From assembly GCA_047967505.1 (NCBI GenBank), contig CM106539.1: DNA of 64,000 bases; one strand, written 5' to 3'. The notes beneath the pieces are model-generated. The model worked only from the letters and a program-made list of their open reading frames with translations, did not search any database and was not told the DNA's origin. The position numbers were made by a program, and so were the translations under genes. This DNA is from Dipteris shenzhenensis (taxonomy: Eukaryota > Polypodiophyta > Polypodiopsida > Gleicheniales). Below, one piece after another: positions 1 to 11,672 of this stretch (positions are counted from its first letter, which is position 1; each line of letters begins with the position of its first letter).

Positions 1-20
1 TTGCATATGCTTCTACAAAG

Positions 21-44
21 TAAATCTAAATCTAAATCTAAATC
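21..44. repeat. (TAAATC)4 hexamer repeat
   Basis: Four perfect tandem copies of a TAAATC hexamer. It is not the plant telomere repeat TTTAGGG. Nothing coding is seen around it. Confidence 0.8.
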
Positions 45-263
45 CTCAAGAAATGACACCACTTCACTTTAGCTTGCCTCTGAAACCAGACGAAGGGAGC
101 TCACCTCAGGAGACAATAATACCGCACAATAGATGCTACAAAACGCTGCAACCACTGCAGTCAATAAGGAAAGTTCTCGCTTCAACTACAACACACATAA
201 TTCAATGTTACTAGATTCAAACAAAATTATATTTCTATCATATGACATCAGAAAGCAGATCCA

Positions 264-266
<3 letters not shown>

Positions 267-326
<60 letters not shown>
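267..326. repeat. (CT)n(CA)n compound microsatellite
   Basis: About 40 bases of CT dinucleotide run directly into about 20 bases of CA. Short apparent reading frames through it are low-complexity artefacts. Confidence 0.95.
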
Positions 327-1254
327 TCCAACCAAAGAGTATCGACTGGCCTGATAACAGGTTTTACACTTTGAGGTAAAGTATACTAACTCTCAATAAG
401 CTCTGCTGAAGTTTGATCAAAATAGAAAGGTTCATGAACAAATTCTCAGACAAATTGCTGATTGTGCAGACAAATTTTGCAACTTGAGCTAAAGTATGTC
501 AGCTCTAAACGAGCTATAATAAGGTTTGGGTTGGTAAAAGGAGGATGAGATATTAGCGCAACTTATCTTCCTTGTGATTGAAACAGAGTCTTATGGGGCT
601 AGGAAAGGTTTGGAAAGGAAGATATCAGCAGCTTAACAAGATGGGGAATTTGTCATTAAAGAGTTTTGATAATGGACATAGGTCTGAAGAACTCATTGAA
701 CTCTTATGTTTGTGATTGCTTTCGGACCTGTAAATAACCTATTTGTCTAGAACTATGTGGCGTTTGATAACATAGAAGATAGGTATCCAATCATTGCCTT
801 CGTATTAGGGCCCTCGTCTCCCCTTGTGGCTCATGGGAACCCCCTCACGTGCCTACTCTCCCCTTCCCATCCAAGCTACCATCATTGCAGAATCTAGCCT
901 TTAGGCTGCTTCAGATCACTCATGAGTACATCCCCATAGAGAGGAGTCAAGGAAGCCAATAGCAGATAGAGGACATGTTTTGGAGACACGAAGACTCCCG
1001 ATGGGACCCCAGTCAGGCCCACGCGAAGCTCAGACTACTTATAATCAACACACTACAAGCCTCCTAGGACATAATAGGAGCTACTCTCGATACTTTGACT
1101 TTCTTTTCTTTCATTCATGCTGTTCTGCATTTCAATTTCATCTAGTAGTTTCTTGAAGGTGTGATAGACACATATAGTCCCCCATAGGAGTGCACTCTCT
1201 TGTGATTCCAGAGGCTGTTTTTAGCCTTCTGCAAATGTTAATAAATCTCTCCCC
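327..1254. other. no gene recognised
   Basis: I see no reading frame of any length, no retrotransposon motif and no RNA gene here. The part after about 780 has the base composition of the LINE-B fragment that follows and may be its decayed upstream end, but no family motif can be read in it. Confidence 0.5.
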
Positions 1255-2127
1255 CCTTGCATGGATGCACCACCCAAGATGATCCCACGAGATGAGATCA
1301 GCCGTATCATACGATTAGACCTCCTCCTAGCTCCATATGTCTAGGGCTTGGGGGGGGAGAGAGTTCCCCACCAAGATCCAATTCTAACATGACCACTTCC
1401 TGAGGGTCTCGGAGTATGGTCTCGTCATCAGACCTCAGTACCTCGAGGAGAGGAGAGCCTCACATGCATTGAGGATCGCCATCAAGCAATTGCGAGTCTC
1501 GTCACATCAACTGAGGATTGAGGCTGGGAGAGTTGCAGGCATACCTAAAGAGTAGAGGATCTGCAGACTATGCCGGATGGGGGAGGTCGAGACAAAGGAA
1601 CACTTTCTATGCGTCTGCCTAGTCTACTATGAGTTCCGAGGGCGATATGATTGCCTCTTTCAGGAGGGGTATGGCTTTGGTCCGCTGACACGGTTTATCC
1701 ATTTTCCCGACCAAGTTTGTGTTGGGCTCTATCTGATTGAGATGTGATGAAAGAGAGATATATTGATGCGGCAGACCAGAGAGTAGTAGGAGGCGATGCC
1801 ACAGGCCACCGAGATTGATAGAGCACAAACACGTGTTACAGATTTCTGTGCATCTAAGTAGGCTACTACCAAGGAGACTGAGGGAGAGGAGCTTGATGAG
1901 ATGAGAGAATCATGGATTAGCAATGAGAGTCTCCTCCACGATGCTGTCAGACGAGAGGCACACACTCCACATGTGACACTGAGAGTGACCAGAACACGCA
2001 CAATCGAGGTCTGGTCTATTTCAGCCCTCCTCAGAGGTGACTGCCACAGACGAGGCGACACCCTTGACGTAGCCCATCAAATACAGAGATTGAGGAGACA
2101 CCCCCTCCACCGCATCGAGAGATAGCT
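1255..2127 (+). mobile_element. LINE-B1 3' fragment with RT-associated zinc finger
   Basis: This is the end of a LINE ORF2 plus 3' sequence. At about 1562-1660 the translation gives a zinc-finger-like block CRLC-x9-H-x3-C followed by a Tyr/Arg-rich stretch, the zf-RVT type module found at the C-terminus of plant LINE ORF2. The same block recurs in this window near 13.9, 24.3, 25.9, 30.7, 33.8, 36.2 and 59.0 kb, so it is a family signature. The copy is broken by stops and is cut off at 2127 before the hairpin/CT tail seen on other copies. It joins LINE-A1, which points the other way. Confidence 0.75.
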
Positions 2128-2129
2128 CA

Positions 2130-4233
2130 ACAAGCATATGCTTGAGCGATCATGCTACGGCTGCCAGAAATTTCCAATCCATGCAACATGCCAGTGTCCA
2201 AAAGGTGGTCCATATATTGAAGCATTGGATGAGTGGCTATGGCAAAAAGTAAAGCACTGAGGGGACATCCTTGCCGGAGTCCAGGTTGTAGAAATATCCC
2301 CTGAAAGAATGCAGGCAGCTTTACTATCTTGATATAGCCAATTGATAACCTGCTGCATTTTTGTGCCAAATCCCAATGCCTGCATAGTTGATGAAATAAA
2401 GTCCCACTTAACAGTATCAAAGGCTTTGGCAATATCAACTTGTAATAGCAAAACACCCTGTTGTATATATTTTGCATATTCGATTCCAACATAAGCATTA
2501 GCAATGTTATCTGTGATATGCCTACGTGGAACAAAGCCATATTGCGCAGGATGAAACCCATCATGTAAATAACCTTTGAGCCGATCAACAATCATTTTGC
2601 TAGTGACTTTGTAAATGATTGGCATAAGCGTGATAGGTCTCCAATCAGCCAAAGATTTACAAATTTGCTTTTTTGGAAGGAGTTTAATAAGACCTCTCTT
2701 CCATGTGTTTGGCATTTTCTGATTGTGCCAAGCAGAGTTCACCATATGCAGCAATGTATGCTTCAAAAGAGGCCAATATTCTAGAAAAAACTCAACTATA
2801 AGACCATCCCATCCTGGAGATTTCCATCTACCATAGGGTTTGATTGCATCTGACAATTCCCTCTCAGTAAAAGTTTCCTCCAATTCCAAAGCTTGAGTAG
2901 TGGAAATAATAGGAGAAACATGCTGTAAAAGTGAGATTCTTGCAAACAGAACCTACTGCGAGGGAGAATCTGCAGAACCAAACTACTGAGAGAAATGATG
3001 GACACAAACAGAAGCAAGCTGTGACCGTGATGTAGTCCATGAACCATCAGGCAGAAGCACCCTGCAAATGTTTGATTTTAATCTCTTCTGATGCAAGCTT
3101 TTAAAAAATTATTTGGAAGAGCAGCCTTTATCTGTAAAAGCTCTTTGTCTTGCTCTAGTCTCCCATTTAGCAAGTTTCCTGTGATCATTGATTTGAAGAC
3201 AATGTCTGGCTTGGCATAGTGTTGTTTGCTCATGCAAAGACAATGGACAAAGATGGCTAAGTTCAGTGAGGTCTTGACAAGTCAATTTGGCCTGAGTAAC
3301 AGTTTCTCTCAGACTCTTCATGTAAGACTTGCCATAATCTCGAATTAGAACTTGCATTTTGGAAACAAAAGAATCCGATGCATTATCAATATCAAAATGG
3401 CTCTGAGAAGACAGAGAGTGAGATGCTTCAATAACCATGGCCTTGAAAACAACATGCTGCAAATAGCTATTGTTCACAATCAGATGTTGCATTTGAGGCA
3501 GTCTATCATCTGGCATATCATAATAAGATAACCTCAACCATAAAGGTGCATGATCTGAATGCACAAAGGCATAGTCAATCCACATTTTGCATGTAAAATC
3601 ATCATTTTGTTGTGGAGCTACACTATACCAACGATCCAGACGTGCCTGATAAGAAGAAAGGGCATTATGTTGGAAGGTGTAGCTTGGTAACAAAGGCTGC
3701 AATTCCTTCCAAAGATCAACCAAATCAAGATGCATCAGTAATTGAGACCATGCATGCCTTTCAGGAGTTAACATATGAGTATGTCCTGATGTATTGTCAC
3801 CCTGTTGCAGAGCATTGTTGAAATCCCCACAGATGAAGGCATGATATCTCCATGGATATTGGTGCATGGCATCCCAAATTGCAGTTCTATCCCGAGAAGA
3901 TTGAGGTGCATAGACAGAGGCAAATTCAAACACCTCGCCTTGAATGATGCATTGAAGAATAATCCATCTGCCTTGGTTGTCATTTAAGGCAATAACTGGC
4001 TGAAGTTCATGCTTGATCAGAAAGACTACACCTGAGAAAGAATGCTCCCCAGCATAGAAGATATCATAGCTACAATAATGACCTGTCTTTCCTGCATAGA
4101 CATGTTGATTGTGTTCTTGTAATGCCACTATATCAGGCTGAAATCTATTGATATACAGCCACACTGATTTCCATTTCCTACTATCACACATCCCCTGAAC
4201 ATAGAGAGTAAAGCATTTGATATGAGCAGTCAT
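2130..4233 (-). pseudogene. LINE-A1 ORF2: endonuclease and partial reverse transcriptase
   Basis: The first block (4233-3109, about 374 codons) is an APE-type endonuclease of the exonuclease-endonuclease-phosphatase fold, with LQEHNQH, CGDFNN and SDHAPLWLR motifs that nick target DNA to prime reverse transcription. After a stop the frame resumes (about 3047-2155) as a reverse transcriptase with SPGWDGL, LIKLLPKK, DWRPITLMP, QYGFVPRR and VDIAKAFDTV; the last supplies the first catalytic aspartate. A frameshift follows, with RQGCPLSALLFA in a second frame. The copy ends before the second catalytic aspartate pair, so it cannot be active. LINE-A2 is the best comparison. Confidence 0.85.
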
Positions 4234-4289
4234 ATTTACAGATATTTATAGGAGAATAACAGCTATGTACAGCAGCAACCTTTATGATG

Positions 4290-5525
4290 TCAACCCTGCA
4301 TTTCTACCTCAGGGTCAGGGCCTCTTCCCTGAGAAGAAATATCCGCTTGAGGAGTGGACAGCAAAGCAGCAACCTCTTCTTCAGGGAAGAGGGTTCTGCT
4401 AGCTGTCACTGCAGCCCATGTGATCCCAATTCCTGAATTGACCTCTGGGGAGTTTCCACTAGAAGATGCACCATTCCAAATGTGAGGGGGTGGAGGTCGT
4501 CGAGCAGAAATAACTTTTCTAGGACTTTGCCATCCATCAGTTGGAGGTTTCAGTCCTTTTGCTGAGGATTGAATAGCAGGAGGTGAAGGGGAAGAAACAT
4601 TCCCATTTGAAACCACTGGAGCTTTGCCTTTATCTTGATTCACAAAAAACTGTCTATTACCTTTATTTTTATTTCCAATAGAGGCAGGAGCATCCTTAGT
4701 GGGCATTTGAACAGGCAAAGTGGCAGGAGGCATTTTATGCTGACTCATTGGACACTGCGAAGCCATGTGCCCAAATTTTTTACAATCAAAGCAAGCCCCT
4801 GCAAATAATCCCCATTTCAATTTATAAAAAGCACTTCCCATGTCAACATTGTTCACCGTGACTGAATAAGACTTTGGTGTGGGATTATCAGTATCCCAGA
4901 GAATGCAAAATCGATTTGAGTTGCCATTGGGCCTTGGTGGGCAAACCACTTTGCCTAAAGTCGCTGCAATTTTAGACAAGAGTGAAGCCATGCATTGCGA
5001 GAAGTCTACAACTTCAACCCAGACCGGACATCGGTGTCGGATCAAAGCCTCAAAATCCCTTGTGGGTGACCATGGCAAAACGTGCACCATTTGCTACCCA
5101 AAAAAGATGGGCGAATGTTCCAAAAGCATTTGCCTGTGAATCTCATCTACCATAATGACCTGAAAAAAACCTCTGGCTGCATAGTGTACCTTCCGAACAA
5201 ACGAGCCAGCCAATGTGCGGGTCAACCAGTTGCCTACCTCTGCAACAGGTGGCATCCGACCTGGGAAAAATAAAATAACTGCATTTTTGGCATATTCTCT
5301 AACTGGATCCACAATTTCATCCACTTCAACCATGAGACCAACCGATGGAACAGAGTCTTTCCACTCTTTCCTTGTGTCTGCAAATCCTTCATGCATGACA
5401 TCGTAAACCAGTTGTGCCTCAACAGAATCATGCACTGGGTCATGCTGACCCTCAGCCTGCTTTTGTTTTTTGCATTGAACTGATCGGTCCTTTTGAAAAG
5501 TTTTTTCATAGGAGTATTCAGCCAT
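4290..5525 (-). pseudogene. LINE-A1 ORF1, zinc-knuckle nucleic-acid-binding protein
   Basis: About 411 codons in one frame with a single internal TAG at 5091-5093. The N-terminal half resembles the DUF4283-like region of plant LINE ORF1 proteins (FFPGRMPP, PVWVEVVDF, LWDTDNPTP). It is followed by one CCHC zinc knuckle, C-x2-C-x4-H-x4-C (CFDCKKFGHMASQC), then a Pro/Ser/Lys-rich tail. ORF1 proteins of this type coat LINE RNA. The start is the ATG at 5525 (MAEYSYEK), which aligns with the start chosen in LINE-A2. In LINE-A2 the position of the stop is occupied by arginine, so only one codon blocks this copy. Confidence 0.85.
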
Positions 5526-5931
5526 GTCTTTGGAAGAAGACGAAACCCAAAAAAAGGAGGTACCTGAGAAATGATAGTAGAGAAAAAAACAGTCCCAAAA
5601 AAAAGCCCACAGAGAAGAGGAAAATAGTATATTTGTAAGGAGAAGGAGAAAGAGAGATGTAGGGATCGAAGGAAAAGAAAAGACAAGATCTGTAGAAGAA
5701 AAAGAGAAAAAAACCAGTAAAAATTCCCAGATGAACTAAATTTCAGAAAAAGAGTGAAGATTTTGGCGATGGAAAGAGTACACAGGACCCAGAAACCCAA
5801 GAGGAGAGAAAGGGGAGCAGAGAGCCTTCAAAACCAGCGTAGAGAGCAGTCCGTGAGCCAAAACCTGTATAAAATTTACCCAAAGAGCCGGGAGTCAACT
5901 GAAAACAGCAACCTGAAGAAGGCGAGACGGG

Positions 5932-5986
5932 CCGTACAGGCCGTACACCTGTACGGAAACCGTACGGAACTGTGGCGGGCTGTACA
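5932..5986 (-). promoter_or_regulatory. GTAC motif cluster in LINE-A1 leader
   Basis: Five GTAC tetramers occur in 55 bases, mostly as CCGTAC or GTACGG, about 400 bases upstream of ORF1. GTAC is palindromic, so strand does not matter. LINE-A2 has a matching cluster. SBP-box transcription factors recognise a GTAC core; a role here is inference. Confidence 0.5.
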
Positions 5987-6086
5987 GCAGGCTGGTTGGG
6001 GGAAGCAAACAGGCTGGTTGGGGGAGGCTTTGGAGCTGATGGGAAGGCTAGAGCAAGGGCTTCTCACTCTCTCTCTCACACCTACA

Positions 6087-6170
6087 CACACTGGTAACTA
6101 TCACACACCACAGGTAAAGAACACACACACAAACACACAAGCGCACACACACACATTTTTTTAAATAAAA

Positions 6171-6221
<51 letters not shown>

Positions 6222-6246
6222 TTTTTTTTTTTGGTGAAACTAAGAT

Positions 6247-6281
<35 letters not shown>

Positions 6282-6290
6282 CACATGCAC
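6087..6290. repeat. CA/CT microsatellite cluster
   Basis: Runs of CA, then T/A-rich sequence, about 25 bases of CT, more CA, an 11-base T run at 6222-6232, and a final CA run to about 6290. The left part is probably the GT-rich 5' terminus of LINE-A1. The T run followed by GGTGAAAC resembles the 3' end of LINE-A copies. Confidence 0.85.
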
Positions 6291-6713
6291 ATGCACATGC
6301 ACACAACGCTCATCTCGCTTACTCATGATTGATCACTCCAATGCAGACATACACTCACATGTCACAATCTGTGACATATTACTTTCCTAGCCTTTGTCTT
6401 ATGGGTGGTTCTATGGCCCCCTTCAAACTTCCTATGAGACACAACCCTTTACAATTTGTATCATAATCTGTGACTTATTATTTTCCTAGCCTTTGCCTTA
6501 TGAATGGTTCAATGACCACTTCAAACTTCCTACGAGACACAACCCTTCACAAGACCTACCAGCCTTCCATAAAGATACAATGTTTCCTAAAAAGGACACT
6601 TCTATTATAGCATTGTAATGTACACCCTCCTCTCATAAGGGTCACACCTTTTGCAAAGGTTACACAACTCTTCATGCACATTACCCTATAACCCACGCTG
6701 CCTTTTAATTGTG

Positions 6714-6761
<48 letters not shown>

Positions 6762-7190
6762 CCGCTGCCTTTGTTCGGTGCTGTCCCCCTCTGCCTGCCC
6801 TCCCTCCCACTACACTGTTCTGCACAGCCCCCCATCTCCCTTTGCCACTCTCTGCAATATCATATCCACCCCCCCACGCGTTTCTGTGCAGCACCTCCTG
6901 CTCCCCCCTTCGCCACTCCCTCCTCCCCCCTTGCGTATTTCTGCCCCTTCCCCCCCCTTCCCTCTCCGCTCCTTCCCTGGCCCCTGCCCCTCGACCACCT
7001 CAGCCCCGCCTCTATAGCCCTCTCCCCCCCCGCACATTCCACTGCCCTGCTCTACTTTGAACAGCCCCCGCCCCCCCCAACCCACGCACGCACTCCCCTA
7101 TCCCCCGCCCTGGCTCCTAGCAGCTGCCCATCCCCCTTCCTGTTCAGCCCTTCGTCACTCCCATCCTTCCTACCTTGGCTTTTTCTACCT
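6714..7190. repeat. (CT)n tract followed by C-rich low-complexity DNA
   Basis: About 40 bases of CT lead into some 430 bases that are strongly C-rich on the plus strand with many runs of 4-9 cytosines. Proline/serine-rich reading frames through it are composition artefacts. The minus strand is G-rich and could form G-quadruplexes. Nothing recognisable lies between 7190 and 7860 except more biased sequence with GCAGCAG/CAGCATCAG runs near 7470-7505. Confidence 0.85.
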
Positions 7191-7867
7191 TGCAAAAATG
7201 AAGAATGAAGGGCATCATGCGCTTCTCTCCACCATGAAGTTGGGGAATAAAACTGCAACAAAATCACCAAACATAGGAAGAGTGTCAAAACGGGACAGCA
7301 TGGCACAGGAGACAAAGGAGGAGAGACAAAAAATACAGCAGCCTAAACAACAACAAAAAGATAGCGTGAGACAGTCAATAACATCAACAATTGACGGACG
7401 CGCAGCAGACTACAGACTGATAGTACCGCTGTGCAGAAGCCTACAGCGTCAGGTTCAGCTGCAGTCCTAGCAGTAGCAGCAGCCTCAGCATCAGCATCAG
7501 CCTCGATGTGCCCTTCCAGCCCGAACCTATTGTATCCCCGTTTACACCCCAATAGTATTCTATGTTTCTACAGCCTCTCCCCCTCAGCCAGCTCTGCTTC
7601 CCACCTACCACCACCGAGCTCACCTTGGCCACCTCTCAAATGTCTCCTTCGCCATCACAATCCTGTGTCATTTCCACCCCCCTGCCCCTATCCCCCATAC
7701 CCTTCACTCAGCACCCTTTGATTAACTCCTTACCCACTGCCAGGCTCCCATCCTCTCACACCCAGATACCTACTCCCCTATTTTAAATGTACCAGCCACA
7801 TCAGTTTTCAGCCCCCACAAAGGCCTGGGAGTAGATTCTCATGGAGGTTCAACACCTGTATGCACGA

Positions 7868-8157
7868 GAGGCTGAGCAGGATAGCAGAGCAGCCTTCACA
7901 GCTATAGTAGAGTGTGTTTTACTCCGTAGGCTACTCCTTTACCTTCATGTTAGCCAAGACACTTCTACAATCATCTATACTGACAGCCATTGATGGTGGG
8001 CTTTCACTATGTTCGAGAGCGTCTATCAGCTAGAGATATTCAGTTGTCCTACGTTCCCATGGAGGATAATTTAGCAGATCTCTTCAAGAAGGATTTACCA
8101 TGACCAAAGTTTGAGGCTTTTCGACATGCCTTACACTTGGCACCATTTATTACGTGA
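7868..8157 (+). pseudogene. Copia RNase H C-terminal remnant
   Basis: The translation matches the end of a Ty1/copia polyprotein: an RAAFTAIVECVLLRRLL block, a broken TDS motif, then HYVRERL, SYVPMEDNLADLF, and FEAFRHALHL before the stop. A deletion at about 7993 removes the segment around the usual DSQSA motif, and LP-stop-PK has TGA where Arg is expected. A purine-rich tract and an LTR follow at once, as they should. The 5' parts of this element are absent. Confidence 0.85.
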
Positions 8158-8288
8158 TGTTGATCTCCCTGTAGTACAAATCATAGGTTGCTCTTTCCAT
8201 CTTGGACAAATATGTGCAACCATGATATAGTTTCCAGGTATACCTGAGATGTATCCAAGATACTTCAGCCATACCATGGAGGGGGGTT

Positions 8289-8536
8289 TGTTAGCACTTA
8301 GCCCTGGTATGGCCTTGTTGGCCAGTTAGGACCAGTCAACCCTCAAGTTGACTTCATTGTGGTCCATACATTACATCCAAAAAAGCAAGCCCGTCATCAC
8401 TTATGGTTGACTTTGGGGCCTATATTGACCACCACTTGTACTTTCTCATTATCCATTTGCAAGTACTTTGTGTTTCTTTAGCTTGTTGTCTACCTCCTTG
8501 CATTCCATTCCACTCCATTGCTCCCCGCACCCAACA
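8289..8536 (+). mobile_element. 3' LTR of the Copia remnant
   Basis: It begins TGTTAG directly after a polypurine tract (about 8278-8286, GGAGGGGGG) that follows the RNase H remnant, and ends CACCCAACA, giving TG...CA ends and 248 bases. The terminus CACCCAACA is shared with the Copia2 LTR at 17700, so the two may belong to related families, but the rest differs. No second LTR is in the window. Confidence 0.7.
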
Positions 8537-8879
8537 CATTTCTATGTGTAGGAGACCATCGTGCATGGGGCAAGAAGATTAGGGAAACAGACTGAGACTA
8601 ACCGCAATCATGCATTGTTTGTTTCATGCTCGATAAGCCAAAAAATGCAATCATCTTGGACCCAAGGAGAGTATGCCTCACAGGAACCCAATTCTTTGTG
8701 ATGGAGGAGAAGTAGCAAGAGGAACACCAAAAGGCATACGAGATGCAAAAAAATCTGCCAACACAACATGGGAGGATGTCACCTACCCACCATCGCCTAC
8801 AGGCACGCAGCCTATGGGACCTATTGGCAGTCAAGACTATAGATAGTTTTTTGGAACTACCAAGAATATCTATGGCATA
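8537..8879. other. unassigned sequence before LINE-B2
   Basis: Weak reading frames only. It may be the decayed endonuclease-RT linker of the LINE-B2 that follows, but I can read no diagnostic motif. Confidence 0.4.
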
Positions 8880-11242
8880 AAGGTGCTGACTTACGAGATG
8901 TAGTATGACCTACACACATTATTTTCTTCCTTATAAAGGCTCGGGAAGATGATGCCTATCGAATCCCTACATTCTGTATTGACCCAAAAAAAGCCAAGGA
9001 ATATGCAGACGTCTTGGATTCTATGCTTAAAGATGCACACCTGACAAGCCTGCAAGAGAATTGGGAAATTTCAGAGATGCCATAATTAAGGCAGCAACAC
9101 TACACTTTGGGGTGATCACTAAAGGGAAGAGACACCGGGAGCTTTCCCATGTAATGCATGATTCGATGTGGAATGCAGCTGGCCTATAAGATGCTACAAG
9201 CAATGCTAGTTGGGGATATGAGACAGCAAGCCCAGAAAGACTACGGCTCCCTGACTCATGAAAATTTGACATGGACCAGAAGGAAAAAGGCAATTCTGTT
9301 CACCATACAACCTAGGGGGGCATGGAAACAAATACAAGGGCAAAGACAAAGCATCCTCGGAGACTTCATTGAGGATGAGATGTGGAATATGCTAGACATT
9401 TTTATACACATCTAGATGCCCCACCTATGACAAACGAAGGCTGCCCCAAGATTTGTAATGACATAATTGCATCAAGGGATGTTACTCGAGAAGCCATAAA
9501 TTGGCTAATGGCAATGCAGCAGACTCTCTTCACCTCTGCTCTAGCTCATAAACCGGACATTTCGAATAGATCACGAGACCATGGACCATATACTTACTCT
9601 CAAGGGGGTTATCGAGGAGACCAAGGCTCGGAGACATAGGGTCTATTGTTGCTTTGTGGATTTCTGCAAGGCTTTTGTCACAATGCTGAGGGCTGGACTC
9701 ATCAGACGTCTACCAAAGTTGGGATATGATCAAGAGATCACCTGGGCAGCCATGGTTCTTTATAAGGGTCTCAGGTCAGGTTCGAACACGTGCAAGGTGG
9801 ATAGAGGAGATCATGAGCACCCTTGGATGTTGTCCATTATCACAAACCTTGTTCGGCCTCTACATATACATGAGCTTGAGACCTTTATTGGGACCCTAGT
9901 TGTTCCCTAGTAGGATCCTTGCTCCATATTCTCCTGTATGCGGATGATGTGGTCTTACTCTCTTTCTCAGCAGAGGGTCTCTAGCGACATTTAGACGCAC
10001 TTCATACCTTCTGTGAGACACATGATCTTAAGGTCAACCTTGGCGAAACCAAGGTCATGATCTTCAACACATCCTGGGCAGCCATGCACACAGAGCATTT
10101 CACCCTAGGAGGGTTGTCAGTGGAGGTGGTTGCATCCTACAAAGACTTGGGGGTCCTTTTCTCCAGCACGATCCTCACGATGAAACCAACACTATAGATC
10201 AGACTGAGAAGGGGGTATGCTCACTAGCCAGACTCCAGCGACAATGCTTTCATTCTCACTTCCAGGACCCCCAGACCAAAACCCTTCTTTGACTCTTTGG
10301 TTTGACCACCAGGTACGTATGGTAGGAGCCAGACCTATCAGAGAACGAGTGGGCTTGAGTTGAGAGGCTTTAAGTTCTCATGCTTTCATGCAGTAAGCCC
10401 TCAATTCCACATAAGATAGTCATGACTGCTTTCGGAGCATCCCACTATAGCCTGATGCGGTGTTTCAGGTTATCACGTATCTCTACCACATTAGACAATG
10501 TAGCTCTGGCATCACAGGGCAACATAGGCTTCCTTGGTTGGCCTTGTCCTCATCCATGGCACTGGCGATAGAGGGTGACCAGAGGTGTTGTATGCACCCA
10601 CATGCAGACGGTTTGAGAGCTTAAGACTCCACATAGACAGGTTACCTCTTTTCCAGTGCAGCGTCGAGGCCACCTACATCCCACTTACATATCACGAGGT
10701 GAACCAGGTCATCCGAGACGATCTTCTATGGTTACACACATTTGGGACTAGTTGGCGCCTTGGGAGCTTCTATCAAGCTCAAGTTCTATAGAGACCAGGT
10801 GGCCTATGAATCTCGGTAGAGGGCTTCAACGATCCGCCAGAATATACACGGATCCCCCTCCCCCACTCCTTGAGGATATAGATCAGGCAATCCCACATTT
10901 CATCACACCGCCTCCGTATTGAGAGTGGTCGGGCAAAGGGCATACCCAGAAAGGGTCGCATCTGCAGTTTATGCGATCAGTGGGAGACAGAGTCACAGGA
11001 GCATTTCACTTTCAAATGCCCCTGCTGTGAGATCTGAGGTCGCTATCACTTCCTCTTCAGGGAAGGTTTCAGACCCCTATCCAGTCTCCTATCCTACCCA
11101 AAAATCAGAAATGCTTGGCAGCCTTCATTCATGAGACATTCTGACAAAAAGTCATTGCTTTAGACACGTAGGCGAGGTCAAGGTACATAGCTAGACTCCT
11201 CTTTGAGCATGATCATTGAGTTTTTCCAGCCAGAAAACACCG
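8880..11242 (+). mobile_element. LINE-B2, decayed ORF2 (RT to zinc finger)
   Basis: Broken ORF2 in three frames: linker (about 8930-9420), RT core (about 9580-10350), thumb/connection sequence, and a zinc-finger block near 10970-11060. Its closest relatives in the window are 23.7-25.0 kb (plus) and 33.4-36.1 kb (minus), which share the segment before the zinc finger. It has no CT tail; at about 11242 the sequence passes straight into ORF1 of a LINE-B1 element in the same orientation, so the 3' end was lost or overwritten. Confidence 0.75.
9581..10350 (+). pseudogene. LINE-B2 reverse transcriptase core
   Basis: CCFVDFCKAFVTM corresponds to the first catalytic aspartate motif (FVDFRKAFDT in the LINE-B1 at 13.4 kb), and ILLYADDVVLL near 9935-9965 is the catalytic YADD box. 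KVNLGETKVMIFNTS follows, the usual LINE motif after YADD. Stops and frameshifts separate these blocks, so the copy is dead. The intact 222-codon frame at 34554-35222 is the best comparison. Confidence 0.8.
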
Positions 11243-11249
11243 ACGGGGC

Positions 11250-11655
11250 TGCAAGACCTTAAATGTGCTGGTTAGAGGTCTACCTGTAGGTGATAGCCCC
11301 ATGTTAGATGCCAAAACCCTCTTTGACAAGATGGGAAACAACCTCACTAGTGAATCAGCTTGGAGAGTGGGTAAAGCACATGCACCGACGAGGCCCTTGG
11401 TTGTACAATTACAGATAGCCACAGATAGATCCACCCTCATGAGTACACGGGCAACACTGAAGGGGACATAGATCTATCTAGATGAAGACCTCACACTCCT
11501 ACAGCAGGAGCATAGAAGGGAAGGAATGGTGCGGGTGATGGCTGCAAGACAAGACGAAAAATGGACAGTTTACAGAGATGGCAAGGTGATCATTTAAGAG
11601 AGGGCAGAAAGAGAAGTACGAGATGCAGGAGAAGGGGACAGCACATGACAGTGTC
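11250..11655 (+). pseudogene. LINE-B1 ORF1 C-terminal part (L1-like)
   Basis: RGLPVGDSPM, AWRVGKAHAPTRPLVVQL and DLTLLQQEHRREGMVRVMAA are followed by a YRDGKVII end. This arrangement resembles the RNA-binding and C-terminal domains of L1-type ORF1 proteins (Transposase_22 group), not the zinc-knuckle ORF1 of LINE-A. The corresponding minus-strand ORF1 at 28616-29638 shows a long coiled coil upstream. Stops occur after LKGT and after KVII. Confidence 0.75.
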
Positions 11656-11672
11656 TAAACAATGGGACGAGT

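Larger units (their letters stand above)
2128..6165 (-). mobile_element. LINE-A1, 3'-truncated non-LTR retrotransposon
   Basis: Reading on the minus strand: a GTAC-rich 5' leader preceded by GT repeats, a zinc-knuckle ORF1, then ORF2 with endonuclease and reverse transcriptase. It is closely similar in order and sequence to LINE-A2 at 39.9-45.2 kb. The 5' end is placed by analogy with LINE-A2, where a short A-run and (GT)n mark the terminus. The 3' third of ORF2 is missing: the reading frame stops just before the expected AYADD catalytic motif and is replaced by a LINE-B1 piece. Loss of the 3' end is unusual for LINEs, which normally lose the 5' end, so a later rearrangement is likely. Confidence 0.85.

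Noticed and set aside
21-44. telomere-like repeat
   Set aside because: TAAATC is not the plant telomere unit and the array has only four copies.
133-354. small SLSLSL/HTHTHT peptide
   Set aside because: Translation of CT and CA microsatellites.
6651-7208. Pro/Leu-rich frames
   Set aside because: They lie in CT and C-rich low-complexity DNA with equal openness in several frames.
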